The notes: generated from the sequence alone by a model not told the origin. A DNA stretch of 64,000 bases from Siminovitchia acidinfaciens (GCF_003605385.1 NZ_QYTV02000003.1:124001-188000); one strand, 5' to 3'; positions 17,266 through 26,235 are shown, counted from the stretch's first letter. A program made the numbers and translations.

Positions 17266-17887
17266 GGGGATTCGCTCCTCCCTGTTGATTTGGAATTTGG
17301 GAAATGAATCCGTGAACAGCTTTGTTAATATCCGCTATTAATGTCTTATATACTTTTTCGTACAATTCTTCTTCTTTCAGATTATTGTTTGGCTGTGCAC
17401 TAAAGAAGCCTAAATAATGATCGGCTCTTGCAGGTATCTGTTTACGGATATCTTCCTTGATCATCTTGATATACGGCTCTTCGAGGGATCTGCCGATTTG
17501 TGTTTCTGTATCTTTTATCAATGTGTCCAAATCATTATCAATATAGTTATTCAGTCTTTCCAACGTTTCATCATAAAGGTCGTGATGGCGTACAAAAGCC
17601 TGAGTTTGTGGCAATCCTGGAGCCCCTGGCGGCACGGAAAAATCTTCAATGGAGTTCAGATCAGCCGGGTTAATTCCAATATTTAGTGTTCCCTCCAATG
17701 TTTCCACCTTTAACTGATCAAACTTATACTCAAGCCTTTCCACAGTGACTGACGGCTTTTCTTTCAACACTTTCAATTCATTTGTAAGGTAATGTATTGA
17801 CTGTCTAAGCCGCGTGATCTCTTGCTGTTGTCCTTCTATAAAAGCATATAACTGCTGTATCGTGTAATTTGCCTGCATGTTGTACAT
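17255..17887 (-). CDS. gerPC: Spore germination protein GerPC
   Basis: A 210-residue protein, the largest GerP member. Predicted N-terminal coiled coil (IQQLYAFIEGQQQEITRLRQ), then the family segment VERLEYKFDQLKVETLEGTL and NIGINPADLNSIEDF around residues 50-85. The C-terminal half is helical and acidic. ATG 17887 is preferred over an upstream GTG at 17896; the ribosome site is weak for both, so the start is uncertain by a few codons. It overlaps gerPD by 11 bp. Upstream, a 290-bp repeat copy separates it from gerPB. Confidence 0.88.
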   Translation of the reverse strand: MYNMQANYTIQQLYAFIEGQQQEITRLRQSIHYLTNELKVLKEKPSVTVERLEYKFDQLKVETLEGTLNIGINPADLNSIEDFSVPPGAPGLPQTQAFVRHHDLYDETLERLNNYIDNDLDTLIKDTETQIGRSLEEPYIKMIKEDIRKQIPARADHYLGFFSAQPNNNLKEEELYEKVYKTLIADINKAVHGFISQIPNQQGGANPHGT

Positions 17888-17944
17888 ACACCACACTTTC
17901 TTATGGTAAAAAGTATACGGAAATGACTGAAATTACTTTTGAAA

Positions 17945-18238
17945 TCTATGCGCTAGGTCGAGCTCTAGCGCATATCGACTAGCATATTTCGCACCCAATG
18001 GGCTCCAAGGCAAAGCTTTTTCAGGAAACTTTGTTACTTTATCGCAAAGGTGCAGAAATCATACCCTAGGAAGCCGCTTTCCTAAGATAAGTCAACAAAC
18101 CTCTGCTTCTACGCCATAACTTACTCGGGAAGTTTTGTTCAGCTCGTTACAAAGCCGCTACGAAGATTTTTTCGAAGATGTCGCGTTCTGAGCTTGCCAG
18201 CGCTTGCCGCCCCTAAGCGCCGTCTTCCGCTTTTCTTT
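17945..18238 (+). repeat. Modular repeat copy between gerPC and gerPB
   Basis: Starts with a self-complementary GCGCTAGGTCGAGCTCTAGCGC (about 17950-17971) and contains CGCAAAG and CGTTACAAAGCCGC blocks. It ends GCCGCCCCTAAGCGCCGTCTTCCGCTTTTCTT at the gerPB stop. Opposite in orientation to the operon. Confidence 0.75.
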
Positions 18239-18445
18239 TTATAATGGAATCAGACTGACTTCCTGCTGTGCCAGTTGAGTTTCGCTTATTGCTGCAGGAG
18301 CAGGGGCTGTATAACCACCTGTATTATATAGATGCGAAGAAGGCGTTATGACTCCCGCTGTTCCAATTTGCAGCACTGATGAGTTGGTTATACCGCCAAT
18401 CTTAATCATTTGTATATTAATGGTCTGCTGAACATTAACAATCAT
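18239..18445 (-). CDS. gerPB: Spore germination protein GerPB
   Basis: A 68-residue protein: NVQQTINIQMIKIGGITNSSV, then LQIGTAGVITPSSHLYNTGGY and an Ala/Pro-rich tail, the GerPB pattern. ATG 18445 has GGAGGAAGCC just upstream. Second gene of the operon; part of the coat complex that lets small germinants through. Its stop codon abuts a repeat copy, so the gerPB-gerPC junction is about 350 bp instead of a few bases. Confidence 0.9.
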   Translation of the reverse strand: MIVNVQQTINIQMIKIGGITNSSVLQIGTAGVITPSSHLYNTGGYTAPAPAAISETQLAQQEVSLIPL

Positions 18446-18467
18446 GGCTTCCTCCTGTGCCCTTCAT

Positions 18468-18689
18468 TTATAAGTTTAATAAGATTCCCTGATCCAGGCC
18501 GTCAGCATCGTAGCTGTTGGTGGAAGAATAATCGTTTCGAATCCTGATTCCTTCGCCTGTATTAAACGAACCCGCACCCGCAAATGTCTTGGCGTAGGAA
18601 ATCGGATGAATTTGAAATACGTCCCCGATATTGAATGTAGCTCCTGTACTTACATTGATGATCTGAACGGCACCAACAAATCCAGGCAA
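18468..18689 (-). CDS. gerPA: Spore germination protein GerPA
   Basis: A 73-residue member of the GerPA/GerPF family (PGFVGAVQIINVSTGATFN, FNTGEGIRIRNDYSSTNSYD), paralogous to gerPF at the other end of the operon. Start TTG at 18689 after AAGGAAGTGA. First gene of the operon, behind a probable sigma-K promoter, consistent with late mother-cell expression of coat proteins. Confidence 0.9.
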   Translation of the reverse strand: MPGFVGAVQIINVSTGATFNIGDVFQIHPISYAKTFAGAGSFNTGEGIRIRNDYSSTNSYDADGLDQGILLNL

Positions 18690-18732
18690 TACCGTTCACT
18701 TCCTTCCATATTGCCGTATTTACTATGCATTG

Positions 18733-18760
18733 TATTTTATGACAAAGAATTGAATTGGTG
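18733..18760 (-). promoter_or_regulatory. Probable sigma-K promoter for the gerP operon
   Basis: On the minus strand CACC (18757-18760) precedes CATAAAATA (18733-18741), a perfect CATANNNTA -10, by 15 nt. Position about 44 nt upstream of gerPA. gerP is sigma-K dependent in B. subtilis (established); the assignment here is by motif. Confidence 0.6.
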
Positions 18761-18932
18761 ATATTGCTTCTATTTTGAAAGGGATGGCATGATAAAATAT
18801 GTTAATCCAAGTAATAATGATTGTAGTTTTTTAGCCAAACTTATACGATGGTATTGGACAGAAATACGAGAGTCTGTAAGACAGTTCTGATTAAGGAGGT
18901 GGGGGGCTTAGAGAGGCCTCAAAGGAGTAATT

Positions 18933-20135
18933 ATGGCTAGTAAAAAGGTAAACCCGGTTGGCGTGATGGATAGAATTCAGACACTTGATGTTTTAAGGGG
19001 CTTTTCACTTCTTGGCATACTAATTGTTAATATGATCGGCTTCCATTCCCCTTACGGATACTACAATCCTTATGATTGGTGGGAATATGGGGATTTAACA
19101 TGGTATACATGGATAGATATACTTGTGCAAGGAAGTTTTTATCCTATCTTTTCACTCATGTTTGGCTATGGAATGGTGATCATGCAAAGGCGGTCCGCAA
19201 TCAGGGGAACATCATTTTGGACAATCAGTGTGAGAAGACTGTCCGTTTTGCTCATCTTCGGAATCATACATGCGTTTCTTATTTGGTATGGTGATATTCT
19301 AATTACTTATGCATTAATGGGAATGGTTTTATTATTGTTTTTGAGACTATCCGGTCCATGGCTGATGGGATTGGGCTGGGGGCTTTATTTGCTGCCGCAG
19401 CTGCTCTTTTCGGGTATGCTTATAGTTGTATCTATATTTGATTCAACTTCCCTTGCTGATTATATTGATATTGCAGGCCTGCAGCAGGCTGAGATAACTT
19501 ATGCCAGCGGAAGTTTCATGGAGATTACTTCCCAAAGAATTGCCGACTGGAAAACTAATAATTTATCAGGCGGTTTTATCATTTATCTATTTCTAATATT
19601 GCCAATGATGATGATCGGTGCAGGAGCAGGGAAAATGCAGTGGCTTGAAAAAGCGGATATTCAATGGAAAAAGTGGCTTGTCATTTTACTCATCGCTCTT
19701 CCTGTTGGAATTGCCGCTAAGATGCTGCCTTTTATGACGGGTTTATCCATCAGCTATCAATACATACAGGACACGATCGGAGGGCCGGTTCTCGGGATTG
19801 CTTATATTGCAGGAATCGTTTTGATCATGAAAAGTGCCAAAGTGGCAAAACTGCTGCATCCGCTTAGTTCCGCCGGCCGCATGTCAATTACGATTTATGT
19901 CACGCAGTCTTTGATTGGAACATTGATTTTTTATCATTATGGATTGGGTCTCTACGGAAAAATTTCATTGGCGACGGGGACATGGCTTGCTATTGCCATT
20001 TACATTATTCAGGTAATATTCGCCGAAATTTGGCTGGGCAAATTTAAACATGGGCCAGTTGAGAAATTTTGGCGCTTTTTAACGTATGGAAAAAAACGAA
20101 AAAGAGGTGCTGGTAATGAAGTTAATGAGCTTTAA
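18933..20135 (+). CDS. DUF418 (YeiB-like) integral membrane protein
   Basis: A 400-residue polytopic membrane protein. The N-terminus IQTLDVLRGFSLLGILIVNM is typical of the YeiB/DUF418 family, as is YPIFSLMFGYGMVIM near residue 75. The C-terminal half carries GRMSITIYVTQSLIGTLIFY, the DUF418 domain. Members are thought to be membrane acyltransferase- or transporter-like, function not established. ATG 18933 follows AAAGGAG at good spacing. It overlaps yisK by 20 bp, so both are probably one transcript. A divergent sigma-K promoter for gerP lies upstream. Confidence 0.82.
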   Translation: MASKKVNPVGVMDRIQTLDVLRGFSLLGILIVNMIGFHSPYGYYNPYDWWEYGDLTWYTWIDILVQGSFYPIFSLMFGYGMVIMQRRSAIRGTSFWTISVRRLSVLLIFGIIHAFLIWYGDILITYALMGMVLLLFLRLSGPWLMGLGWGLYLLPQLLFSGMLIVVSIFDSTSLADYIDIAGLQQAEITYASGSFMEITSQRIADWKTNNLSGGFIIYLFLILPMMMIGAGAGKMQWLEKADIQWKKWLVILLIALPVGIAAKMLPFMTGLSISYQYIQDTIGGPVLGIAYIAGIVLIMKSAKVAKLLHPLSSAGRMSITIYVTQSLIGTLIFYHYGLGLYGKISLATGTWLAIAIYIIQVIFAEIWLGKFKHGPVEKFWRFLTYGKKRKRGAGNEVNEL

Positions 20136-21012
20136 ATTAGAAGGTACAGAAAAATATGGCGTTGTTGACAGCAGCGGCCGAAAAGTATGGGATGTGTTGG
20201 CTCTCGCAGAAGCAGCAGATAAAGAGTTTCCTTCCACCATCCTTGCAGGAATTGAAAGCGGAGAACAATTTTACGAATCTGTAAAGGAGCTTGTTGAGTG
20301 GGGGGAGCAAAATGGAAAAGATGAGTTATTACACCCATTTGAAAATATCAAGTGGATGGCTCCTATTCCAAGACCGAAGAAAAATATCATGTGTGTCGGA
20401 AAAAACTACCGCGACCATGCAATCGAAATGGGCAGCGAAGCGGATATTCCCGAGCACATCTTGGTGTTCACAAAATCGCCTACAACAGTCATCGGTCATG
20501 AAGATTCAGTCGATGCTCATACAGATGTAACAGATGAGCTCGATTATGAGGGAGAACTTGCTTTGGTCATCGGAAAGAAAGGAAAAAACATTTCCAAAGA
20601 GCAGGCCCTTGAATACATTTTCGGATACACGATTATTAATGATGTAACAGCTCGCGATCTTCAAAAAAGACATAAACAGTTTTTTATAGGGAAAAGCCTT
20701 GATACAACTTGCCCAATGGGACCGTGGATTGTGCACCACTCCGAGATTGACAATCCGAATGAGCTCTCCATTCAGACGACGGTCAACGGAGAAGTCAGAC
20801 AGGAATCCAATACGAAACATTTCATATTCCCGACAGAAGAAATCATTTCTACTTTGTCGCAAGGTATGACGCTTGAGCCGGGGGATATCATAGCTACGGG
20901 TACTCCTGCCGGAGTCGGGAAAGGCTTTAAGCCTCCTCGTATGCTGAAAAGTGGGGATGAAATTGAAATTACAATAGAAGGAATCGGCAAATTGCACAAT
21001 ACTGTGAACTAG
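20116..21012 (+). CDS. yisK: Fumarylacetoacetate hydrolase family protein YisK
   Basis: A 298-residue FAH-fold enzyme. VGKNYRDHAIEMG near residue 94 opens the C-terminal catalytic fold. The divalent-metal site is formed by acidic residues in ELDYEGELALVIGKKGK (about 144-160) and downstream; GDIIATGTPAGVGKGFKPP near 255 closes the site. B. subtilis YisK (301 residues) acts as an oxaloacetate decarboxylase and interacts with Mbl. ATG 20116 is chosen because AGAGGTG precedes it, rather than the ATG at 20086 in the same frame. Overlaps the DUF418 gene. Confidence 0.85.
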   Translation: MKLMSFKLEGTEKYGVVDSSGRKVWDVLALAEAADKEFPSTILAGIESGEQFYESVKELVEWGEQNGKDELLHPFENIKWMAPIPRPKKNIMCVGKNYRDHAIEMGSEADIPEHILVFTKSPTTVIGHEDSVDAHTDVTDELDYEGELALVIGKKGKNISKEQALEYIFGYTIINDVTARDLQKRHKQFFIGKSLDTTCPMGPWIVHHSEIDNPNELSIQTTVNGEVRQESNTKHFIFPTEEIISTLSQGMTLEPGDIIATGTPAGVGKGFKPPRMLKSGDEIEITIEGIGKLHNTVN

Positions 21013-21104
21013 CATGTTCGCAATTTGTCACCCAATCCCTGTATGGTAAGATTAATGGGGATTGATCGGAATAAGCAAACACGTTTTTTTAGGAGGTATT
21101 GGAC

Positions 21105-21476
21105 ATGTTCGATAATACTCATGCTCACATCACTACATGGGTCGTTGCTCTTATTTTATTTGTGGTGGTACTGCTTTTACAAAAAGGCGGCAATCAAAAG
21201 GGTGCGAAAATCACACAAATGATCTTGCGTCTCTTTTATTTGCTGATTATCTTGACTGGAGTCCTGCTTTTTTCAAAACATCAGGGATACAATCCAGCAC
21301 TCTACGGAATCAAATTTCTCGGAGGCATCATTGTCATCGCGATGATGGAAATGATCCTTGTCCGTGGAGCGAAAGGAAGGAATACTGGGGTTCTTTGGGT
21401 CGTATTCATCGCAGCCCTGGCTATTACATTTTTCCTGGGGTTAAAACTGCCGCTTGGCTGGAATATGTTTTCATAG
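21105..21476 (+). CDS. yisL: YisL family small membrane protein (DUF1516)
   Basis: A 123-residue protein with four hydrophobic helices: HAHITTWVVALILFVVVLLL, then MILRLFYLLIILTGVLLF, and two more. It matches the YisL family in length and pattern; function unknown. AGGAGG (21091-21096) is 8 nt from ATG 21105, which is therefore preferred to the TTG at 21099. It follows yisK as in B. subtilis and is closed by a strong terminator. Confidence 0.85.
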   Translation: MFDNTHAHITTWVVALILFVVVLLLQKGGNQKGAKITQMILRLFYLLIILTGVLLFSKHQGYNPALYGIKFLGGIIVIAMMEMILVRGAKGRNTGVLWVVFIAALAITFFLGLKLPLGWNMFS

Positions 21477-21484
21477 TAATTGGG

Positions 21485-21517
21485 AAAAAAACCGCTGAAT
21501 TTCAGCGGTTTTTTTAT
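21485..21517 (+). terminator. yisL terminator
   Basis: AAAAAACCGCTGAA pairs with TTCAGCGGTTTTTT, followed by T-rich sequence. Confidence 0.9.
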
Positions 21518-21853
21518 TTTGGTTTAGCACTATACAAATACTAGTGACAGGATTTTAGGCAAATATTAGAATGAAAGTATACTGGAAATTTGAACCAGCT
21601 AATTGTTTAATAGTTTTACTGTTACCCTGATATTTAACAACTCGAATCGCGTGACAGCTGTTGGTGCCTGTTTTAACCTTGGAGATTCGGCCATATTGCC
21701 AACAGGCTGATCAATGATGAGAGACATGATATCCGATTGGAACTTTTTTTTATTTCTATTGGGAAAAAAGTAGCAGGAACAACTGTTTTAATGAATGATA
21801 ATGAATTATTCACATAGTGCAATAAAATTTGATGCGAAAAGGATGAGAGAATA
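21518..21853. other. Gene-free stretch before the PAS-GGDEF-EAL gene
   Basis: About 335 AT-rich bases. I see no convincing ORF, repeat unit or riboswitch. It presumably holds the promoter of the next gene, which I could not place. Confidence 0.4.
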
Positions 21854-23551
21854 TTGGAACAGTCCAGCATGACACAAAAATACTTTCAAACGATCAAGGA
21901 TCATCATATGGACTTAATCTTTACAACCGATAAAAGCGGTCAGGTCCTAATGATCAACTCATCCTGCTCAAAAGTTTTGGACAAAAGTGAAAAAGAAATG
22001 GCAGGAAAATCCTGTCTTTCAATTTTTCCTCCTCATCAAAAAGAGGCCATATGGTCGGTAATAAAAAGTATAGCGGAAGGAAAAGTTGAAAAAGCCGAAA
22101 TTGAAACAGAGATCACAGCACATACAGGTGAAAGCATGAGTTATTGTTTTCAGTTAATTTTTTTGGATATGGGTAACGGCTTTGAAGAAATACTTTTTAT
22201 TGGGCGGAATATTACCGAGCAGCTTATGCTTGAAGAAAAGCTAAAACGTTGCTCGCTATTTGATGAGAAGACAGAGATGCCGAACAGAAAAAACATTGAA
22301 AACGTTATTTCTAACCGAATCAATCAAACAAAAAATACCAATAAGAATTTTTCATTCCTATTCATACAAATTGGGCGTATTAAACTTATCAATGATGCAC
22401 TTGGACACCCTTCAGGAGATCAGGCGCTAGTACGGATGGCTAAGAGAATTGAAGCAGTATTGCCTCAGCAGTCATTTATCGGACGTTTTTCAACAAACAT
22501 ATTTTTTGTTTTGTTGGAAGGGATCATAAGTCGTCCGAAGATTGAAAATCTATGCAGTGATATCCTTGCTGTTATCCAAAAACCCATGCGCTTTCAAAAA
22601 CAGGAGTTTTATATGAGTGGTGCCATTGGAATAAGTGAATACCCTAATGACGGTATGGACACAGAAACCTTATTGAAAAATGCTGGCATAGCATTAAGAT
22701 ACGCAAAGGCTGATACTCATGACAGCATTATTTTTCATTCTGATGAAATGAATATAGAGCTGGAAAAACGGATAGATCTGGAAAGAAGTCTGCGAAAAGG
22801 AATTGAGAATAACGAGTTTTTTCTTGTCTATCAGCCGATTATCCACTCTACAACAGGTGAAATCAAGATATGTGAAGCATTGCTTCGTTGGGTCCATCCT
22901 AAGTGGGGCCTCATACCACCTTTGGAGTTCATCCCAATTGCCGAGGAGACGGGCATGATCCATTCCCTTGGAAAATGGATATTGAATGCCGCATGTAAGC
23001 AAGTGAAGGAGTGGCAGGAAGCAGGATTCAAAAATATAGGTGCTTCTGTGAATGTCTCTGCTTATCAATTGGATAGCACTCGATTCATTGAAAATGTAAA
23101 AAGAGCTCTTGAATTATCAGGTTTGGAAGCGAAGTTTTTGCACCTTGAGCTTACAGAAAGTGTCATGATTGATAAATCTAAAAAGACCGTTAGTATGATG
23201 CGGGAATTAAAGGGGATGGGGGTCAAAATTTCAATTGATGATTTTGGGACGGGATATTCTTCGTTGAGCTATTTGAAGCATCTACCTATTCATGCATTGA
23301 AAATCGACCGTTCATTTATTCAAAATCTGAATCAGCAGTCACCCGAACTTTCCATTGTTCATGCCATTTTAACGATGGGTCACGGATTGGGTCTGAGGGT
23401 AGTTGCTGAGGGAATCGAAACAAATGATCAACTCGCGATGCTGACCTCTCTAGGGTGCGACTTCGTGCAAGGGTATCTTATCGAAAAACCTCTTGAAGCA
23501 AGGCACTTTACCCAGTGGCTCGAAAAAAAGCAAAAGGCATCGAACTTATAA
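21854..23551 (+). CDS. PAS-GGDEF-EAL protein, probable c-di-GMP phosphodiesterase
   Basis: A 565-residue cytoplasmic protein with no membrane helix. PAS domain about residues 8-125, degenerate GGDEF domain about 132-300 and EAL domain about 308-560. In the GGDEF domain the catalytic signature is replaced by RFSTNIF (211-217), so diguanylate cyclase activity is unlikely. The EAL domain keeps EALLRW (341-346), DDFGTGYSSLSYLK, KIDRSF and AEGIET, hence it should hydrolyse c-di-GMP. The start is TTG 21854 behind GGATGAGAG. Single gene. A YajQ-family gene, whose relatives are reported c-di-GMP binders, lies 3.2 kb downstream. Confidence 0.88.
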   Translation: MEQSSMTQKYFQTIKDHHMDLIFTTDKSGQVLMINSSCSKVLDKSEKEMAGKSCLSIFPPHQKEAIWSVIKSIAEGKVEKAEIETEITAHTGESMSYCFQLIFLDMGNGFEEILFIGRNITEQLMLEEKLKRCSLFDEKTEMPNRKNIENVISNRINQTKNTNKNFSFLFIQIGRIKLINDALGHPSGDQALVRMAKRIEAVLPQQSFIGRFSTNIFFVLLEGIISRPKIENLCSDILAVIQKPMRFQKQEFYMSGAIGISEYPNDGMDTETLLKNAGIALRYAKADTHDSIIFHSDEMNIELEKRIDLERSLRKGIENNEFFLVYQPIIHSTTGEIKICEALLRWVHPKWGLIPPLEFIPIAEETGMIHSLGKWILNAACKQVKEWQEAGFKNIGASVNVSAYQLDSTRFIENVKRALELSGLEAKFLHLELTESVMIDKSKKTVSMMRELKGMGVKISIDDFGTGYSSLSYLKHLPIHALKIDRSFIQNLNQQSPELSIVHAILTMGHGLGLRVVAEGIETNDQLAMLTSLGCDFVQGYLIEKPLEARHFTQWLEKKQKASNL

Positions 23552-23616
23552 AATTGACGAGCGGCATATGAAAAGGATAATCTTAAGAGCGTAGAAGTAT
23601 TAGGGAGGTAACGGAT

Positions 23617-25146
23617 TTGAGCAAAAAATATCTGGTTTTCCTGCTTGTTCCGTTTCTTCTTTTTTCCGCCGCCTTTTCAGCAAGTGCCGACAAAAAAGAA
23701 GAACGATTGTGGGAAGATGAAATTGTTTATTCACTACTAGTGGATCGATTTAATAACGGTGACAACAGTAATGATGAAGGAGTCGATTTATCCGACCCGG
23801 CGAACAAATTCCAGGGCGGTGACTTCAAGGGAATCATCCAGCAGTTGGACTATTTAAAAGACATGGGATTTACGACAATCATGCTGTCACCTATTTTTCA
23901 AAACGAGGAAAATGGTTTTCATGGAGAATGGGTGAACGACTTTTATAAGACAGACCCTCACTTTGGGACAATTGAAGAATTAAACGAGCTAGTTGAAGAA
24001 GCTCACAAAAAAGATATGAAAGTCATGTTTGAATTTGTCACGACTCATGTAGGGGCGAACCATCCATGGACAAAAGATCCAGCAAAAAATGATTGGTTTA
24101 AGAATGAAGGCATGCCTTCAGACAATGAATGGCTCAAGGGGCTGCCACAGCTTGATTTAAATAACGAAGAGGTGAAATCTTACCTGATAGATGCTGCCAA
24201 GTGGTGGATTGAGGAAACCGGTATTGACGGCTACAGCCTATCCGGACTTGACCAGGCACCAATTGGATTTTGGGAAGACTTCGCAGCAGCCGTTAAGGGA
24301 AAGAATGACAGCTTTTATTTGACTGGCACTGTAGCCGAAGGTACAAGTGAAGATTTGGGAAAATATCAGGAAGCAGGAATCAAAGGTGTTGTTGATTCAT
24401 CGTTGAGTAAAACGTTGAGAGATTCCTATTCCAAAATTGATGTACCATCGGAATCACTGCTTGAAAAATGGGAGAAGAATACTGAAATGTATCCTGAACC
24501 TCAATCGTTAGTGGCTCTTTTTGACGACAAGAACTCAACAAGGTTTACAAAGGATATAGTGGACAACAAACAATATCCGGGAGCCCGCTGGAAATTGGCC
24601 CTTTTCTACTTATATACACAGCCGGAAGTACCTGTTGTCTTTTACGGTTCTGAAATTGCAGTAAACGGTGACTTGGCGCCGGATAATGTTCCACTCATGA
24701 ATTTCCGTGCCGATGAAGAGCTGATGGAGTTTATCGGCAAGATTGGCATGATCCGACAAGAACAAAAGGCTCTTAGCCGCGGAAACATGGAGCTTTTATA
24801 CGAAAAAGATGGAATGCTTGTCTTTAAAAGGGAGTATGAAGGCGAAACGGTTGTCGCAGCAATCAATAATACGACTAGCGATCAAACTGTGGTTATTCCC
24901 GCTGATAAAATTGGAGACGATAAAGAACTCCGTGGACAGTTTGCCTCTGATTTGGTAAAAAGCAAAAACGGAGAGTATAAAATTGTCATCAATAGAGAAA
25001 TGATGGAAGTGTACAAGCTTGCTGATAAGGTAGGGTATAATGTTCCATTCATCGCTTCGATATTTGTGGTATTTATAGTTTTTGGCCTCTTTATGTATGT
25101 TGCGTGGAGAAGAGGAAAAAATCGAAATCCATATGAACAAAGATAG
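23617..25146 (+). CDS. Membrane-anchored GH13-like protein lacking all catalytic residues
   Basis: A 509-residue exported protein: signal peptide 1-24 (cut near SASA), alpha-amylase barrel about 30-385, beta-sandwich about 395-470, and a C-terminal membrane helix about 477-497 followed by basic residues. The scaffold is clearly GH13 (HGEWVNDFYKTDPHFGTIEE, YLIDAAKWWIEETGIDGY, VFYGSEIA). All four conserved regions are changed: EFVTTH (139-144) for DVVxNH, YSLSG with Ser209 at the nucleophile Asp, GTV with Thr238 at the acid/base Glu, and DDKNSTRF with Asn306 at the third Asp. It is probably a non-catalytic glycan-binding or scaffold protein on the outer face. Start TTG 23617 after AGGGAGGTAA. 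Confidence 0.82.
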   Translation: MSKKYLVFLLVPFLLFSAAFSASADKKEERLWEDEIVYSLLVDRFNNGDNSNDEGVDLSDPANKFQGGDFKGIIQQLDYLKDMGFTTIMLSPIFQNEENGFHGEWVNDFYKTDPHFGTIEELNELVEEAHKKDMKVMFEFVTTHVGANHPWTKDPAKNDWFKNEGMPSDNEWLKGLPQLDLNNEEVKSYLIDAAKWWIEETGIDGYSLSGLDQAPIGFWEDFAAAVKGKNDSFYLTGTVAEGTSEDLGKYQEAGIKGVVDSSLSKTLRDSYSKIDVPSESLLEKWEKNTEMYPEPQSLVALFDDKNSTRFTKDIVDNKQYPGARWKLALFYLYTQPEVPVVFYGSEIAVNGDLAPDNVPLMNFRADEELMEFIGKIGMIRQEQKALSRGNMELLYEKDGMLVFKREYEGETVVAAINNTTSDQTVVIPADKIGDDKELRGQFASDLVKSKNGEYKIVINREMMEVYKLADKVGYNVPFIASIFVVFIVFGLFMYVAWRRGKNRNPYEQR

Positions 25147-25154
25147 TCAAACAG

Positions 25155-25194
25155 AAAGCAGCTGCCGAGAATTTTTTCGGCAGCTGCTTTTAAG
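25155..25194 (+). terminator. Terminator after the GH13-like gene
   Basis: Perfect 14-bp stem AAAGCAGCTGCCGA/TCGGCAGCTGCTTT with an A/T-rich loop and T-rich tail. Confidence 0.9.
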
Positions 25195-25224
25195 TTTTTC
25201 TAAGAGATAATCTCATCTTGTGTA

Positions 25225-25285
25225 ACGTCCGAGCTTCGGCGGACAGGAGGTTCAAGTGCAGACGGAGCGACAGGATTTTTTTGTT
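25225..25285 (+). repeat. Partial modular repeat with AGGA-loop hairpin
   Basis: GGAC-aggag-GTTC (25241-25253, one G-T pair), then AAGTGCAGACGGAGCGACAGGA. Only the hairpin module of the family is present. Confidence 0.6.
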
Positions 25286-25297
25286 TGAGCCTTTGCT

Positions 25298-26161
25298 TTA
25301 TCCGTTCAGCACTTCTCCGCCATTTACATGTATCATTTGGCCGGAAACGTAGCTGGAATCATTTGAGGCCAAATAGACGTAAGCAGGTGCCAGCTCATAG
25401 GGCTGTCCAGGTCTTTTCATCGGCTGAGTTGCCCCAAACGTGCCGACATGTTCCGCTGAAAAGGTTGATGGAATTAATGGTGTCCAAATAGGCCCTGGTG
25501 CCACACCGTTCACACGAATGCCTTTTGTTGCCAATGACGCTGAAAGTGAGCGGGTGAATGATACAATGGCACCTTTGGTTGCGGAGTAATCAATCAGGCC
25601 TGGGTTACCTTTATAGGCTGTTATCGACGCTGTATTGATAATGCTGCTTCCCTGTTTCAGATGCGGGAGGACGGCTTTTGTCAAATAAAACATCGAGAAG
25701 ACGTTTGTTCTGAATGTTTTTTGCAACTGCTCGGCAGTTATCTCAAGTAGACTCTTTTTTGGATGTTGCTCGCCTGCGTTGTTTACAAGGATATCAATTT
25801 TTCCAAATTCATCAATTACCTGTTTTGTGATTTGCTGGCAATGTGTTTCATCGCCTATATCTCCTCGGATAAGCAGACATTTTCTTCCTTCTTGTTCAAT
25901 CAAGTTTTTCGTGCCTTTTGCATCCTCATCTTCTTCCAAATAGCTGATTGCGACGTCCGCCCCTTCTTTGGCGAAGTATATTGCTACAGCTTTTCCGATT
26001 CCACTGTCCCCACCGGTAATAATCGCTGTTTTTCCATCTAACTTACCGCTGCCCTGATAGGCTGGTTCTACTGATTTCGGAACAGGATCCATCTCGGATT
26101 CTATGCCTGGCTGATGATTTTGGACCTGCTCGGGCATTGTTTGCTTTTTATTTTCGCTCAT
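25298..26161 (-). CDS. SDR-family NAD(P)-dependent oxidoreductase (YhdF/YdaD-like)
   Basis: A 287-residue short-chain dehydrogenase with an N-terminal extension of about 45 residues (MPEQVQNHQPGIESEM region) typical of the general-stress SDRs of bacilli. Cofactor motif GGDSGIGKAVA near residue 52. Catalytic Ser in NTASITAYKG and YSATKGAIV (Tyr/Lys) near 185-205; the C-terminal YVSGQMIHVNGGE is standard. ATG 26161 is preceded by AAGGAGGG; the frame extends to 26221 without a site. Substrate unknown; paralogues in B. subtilis are sigma-B stress proteins. Confidence 0.87.
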   Translation of the reverse strand: MSENKKQTMPEQVQNHQPGIESEMDPVPKSVEPAYQGSGKLDGKTAIITGGDSGIGKAVAIYFAKEGADVAISYLEEDEDAKGTKNLIEQEGRKCLLIRGDIGDETHCQQITKQVIDEFGKIDILVNNAGEQHPKKSLLEITAEQLQKTFRTNVFSMFYLTKAVLPHLKQGSSIINTASITAYKGNPGLIDYSATKGAIVSFTRSLSASLATKGIRVNGVAPGPIWTPLIPSTFSAEHVGTFGATQPMKRPGQPYELAPAYVYLASNDSSYVSGQMIHVNGGEVLNG

Positions 26162-26235
26162 ACATAGCCCTCCTTCTTCGTAGTTAAAGAAATAATAAAA
26201 CTTGACCAAAATTCCTTTCAAATAAGTAAGTGTTA

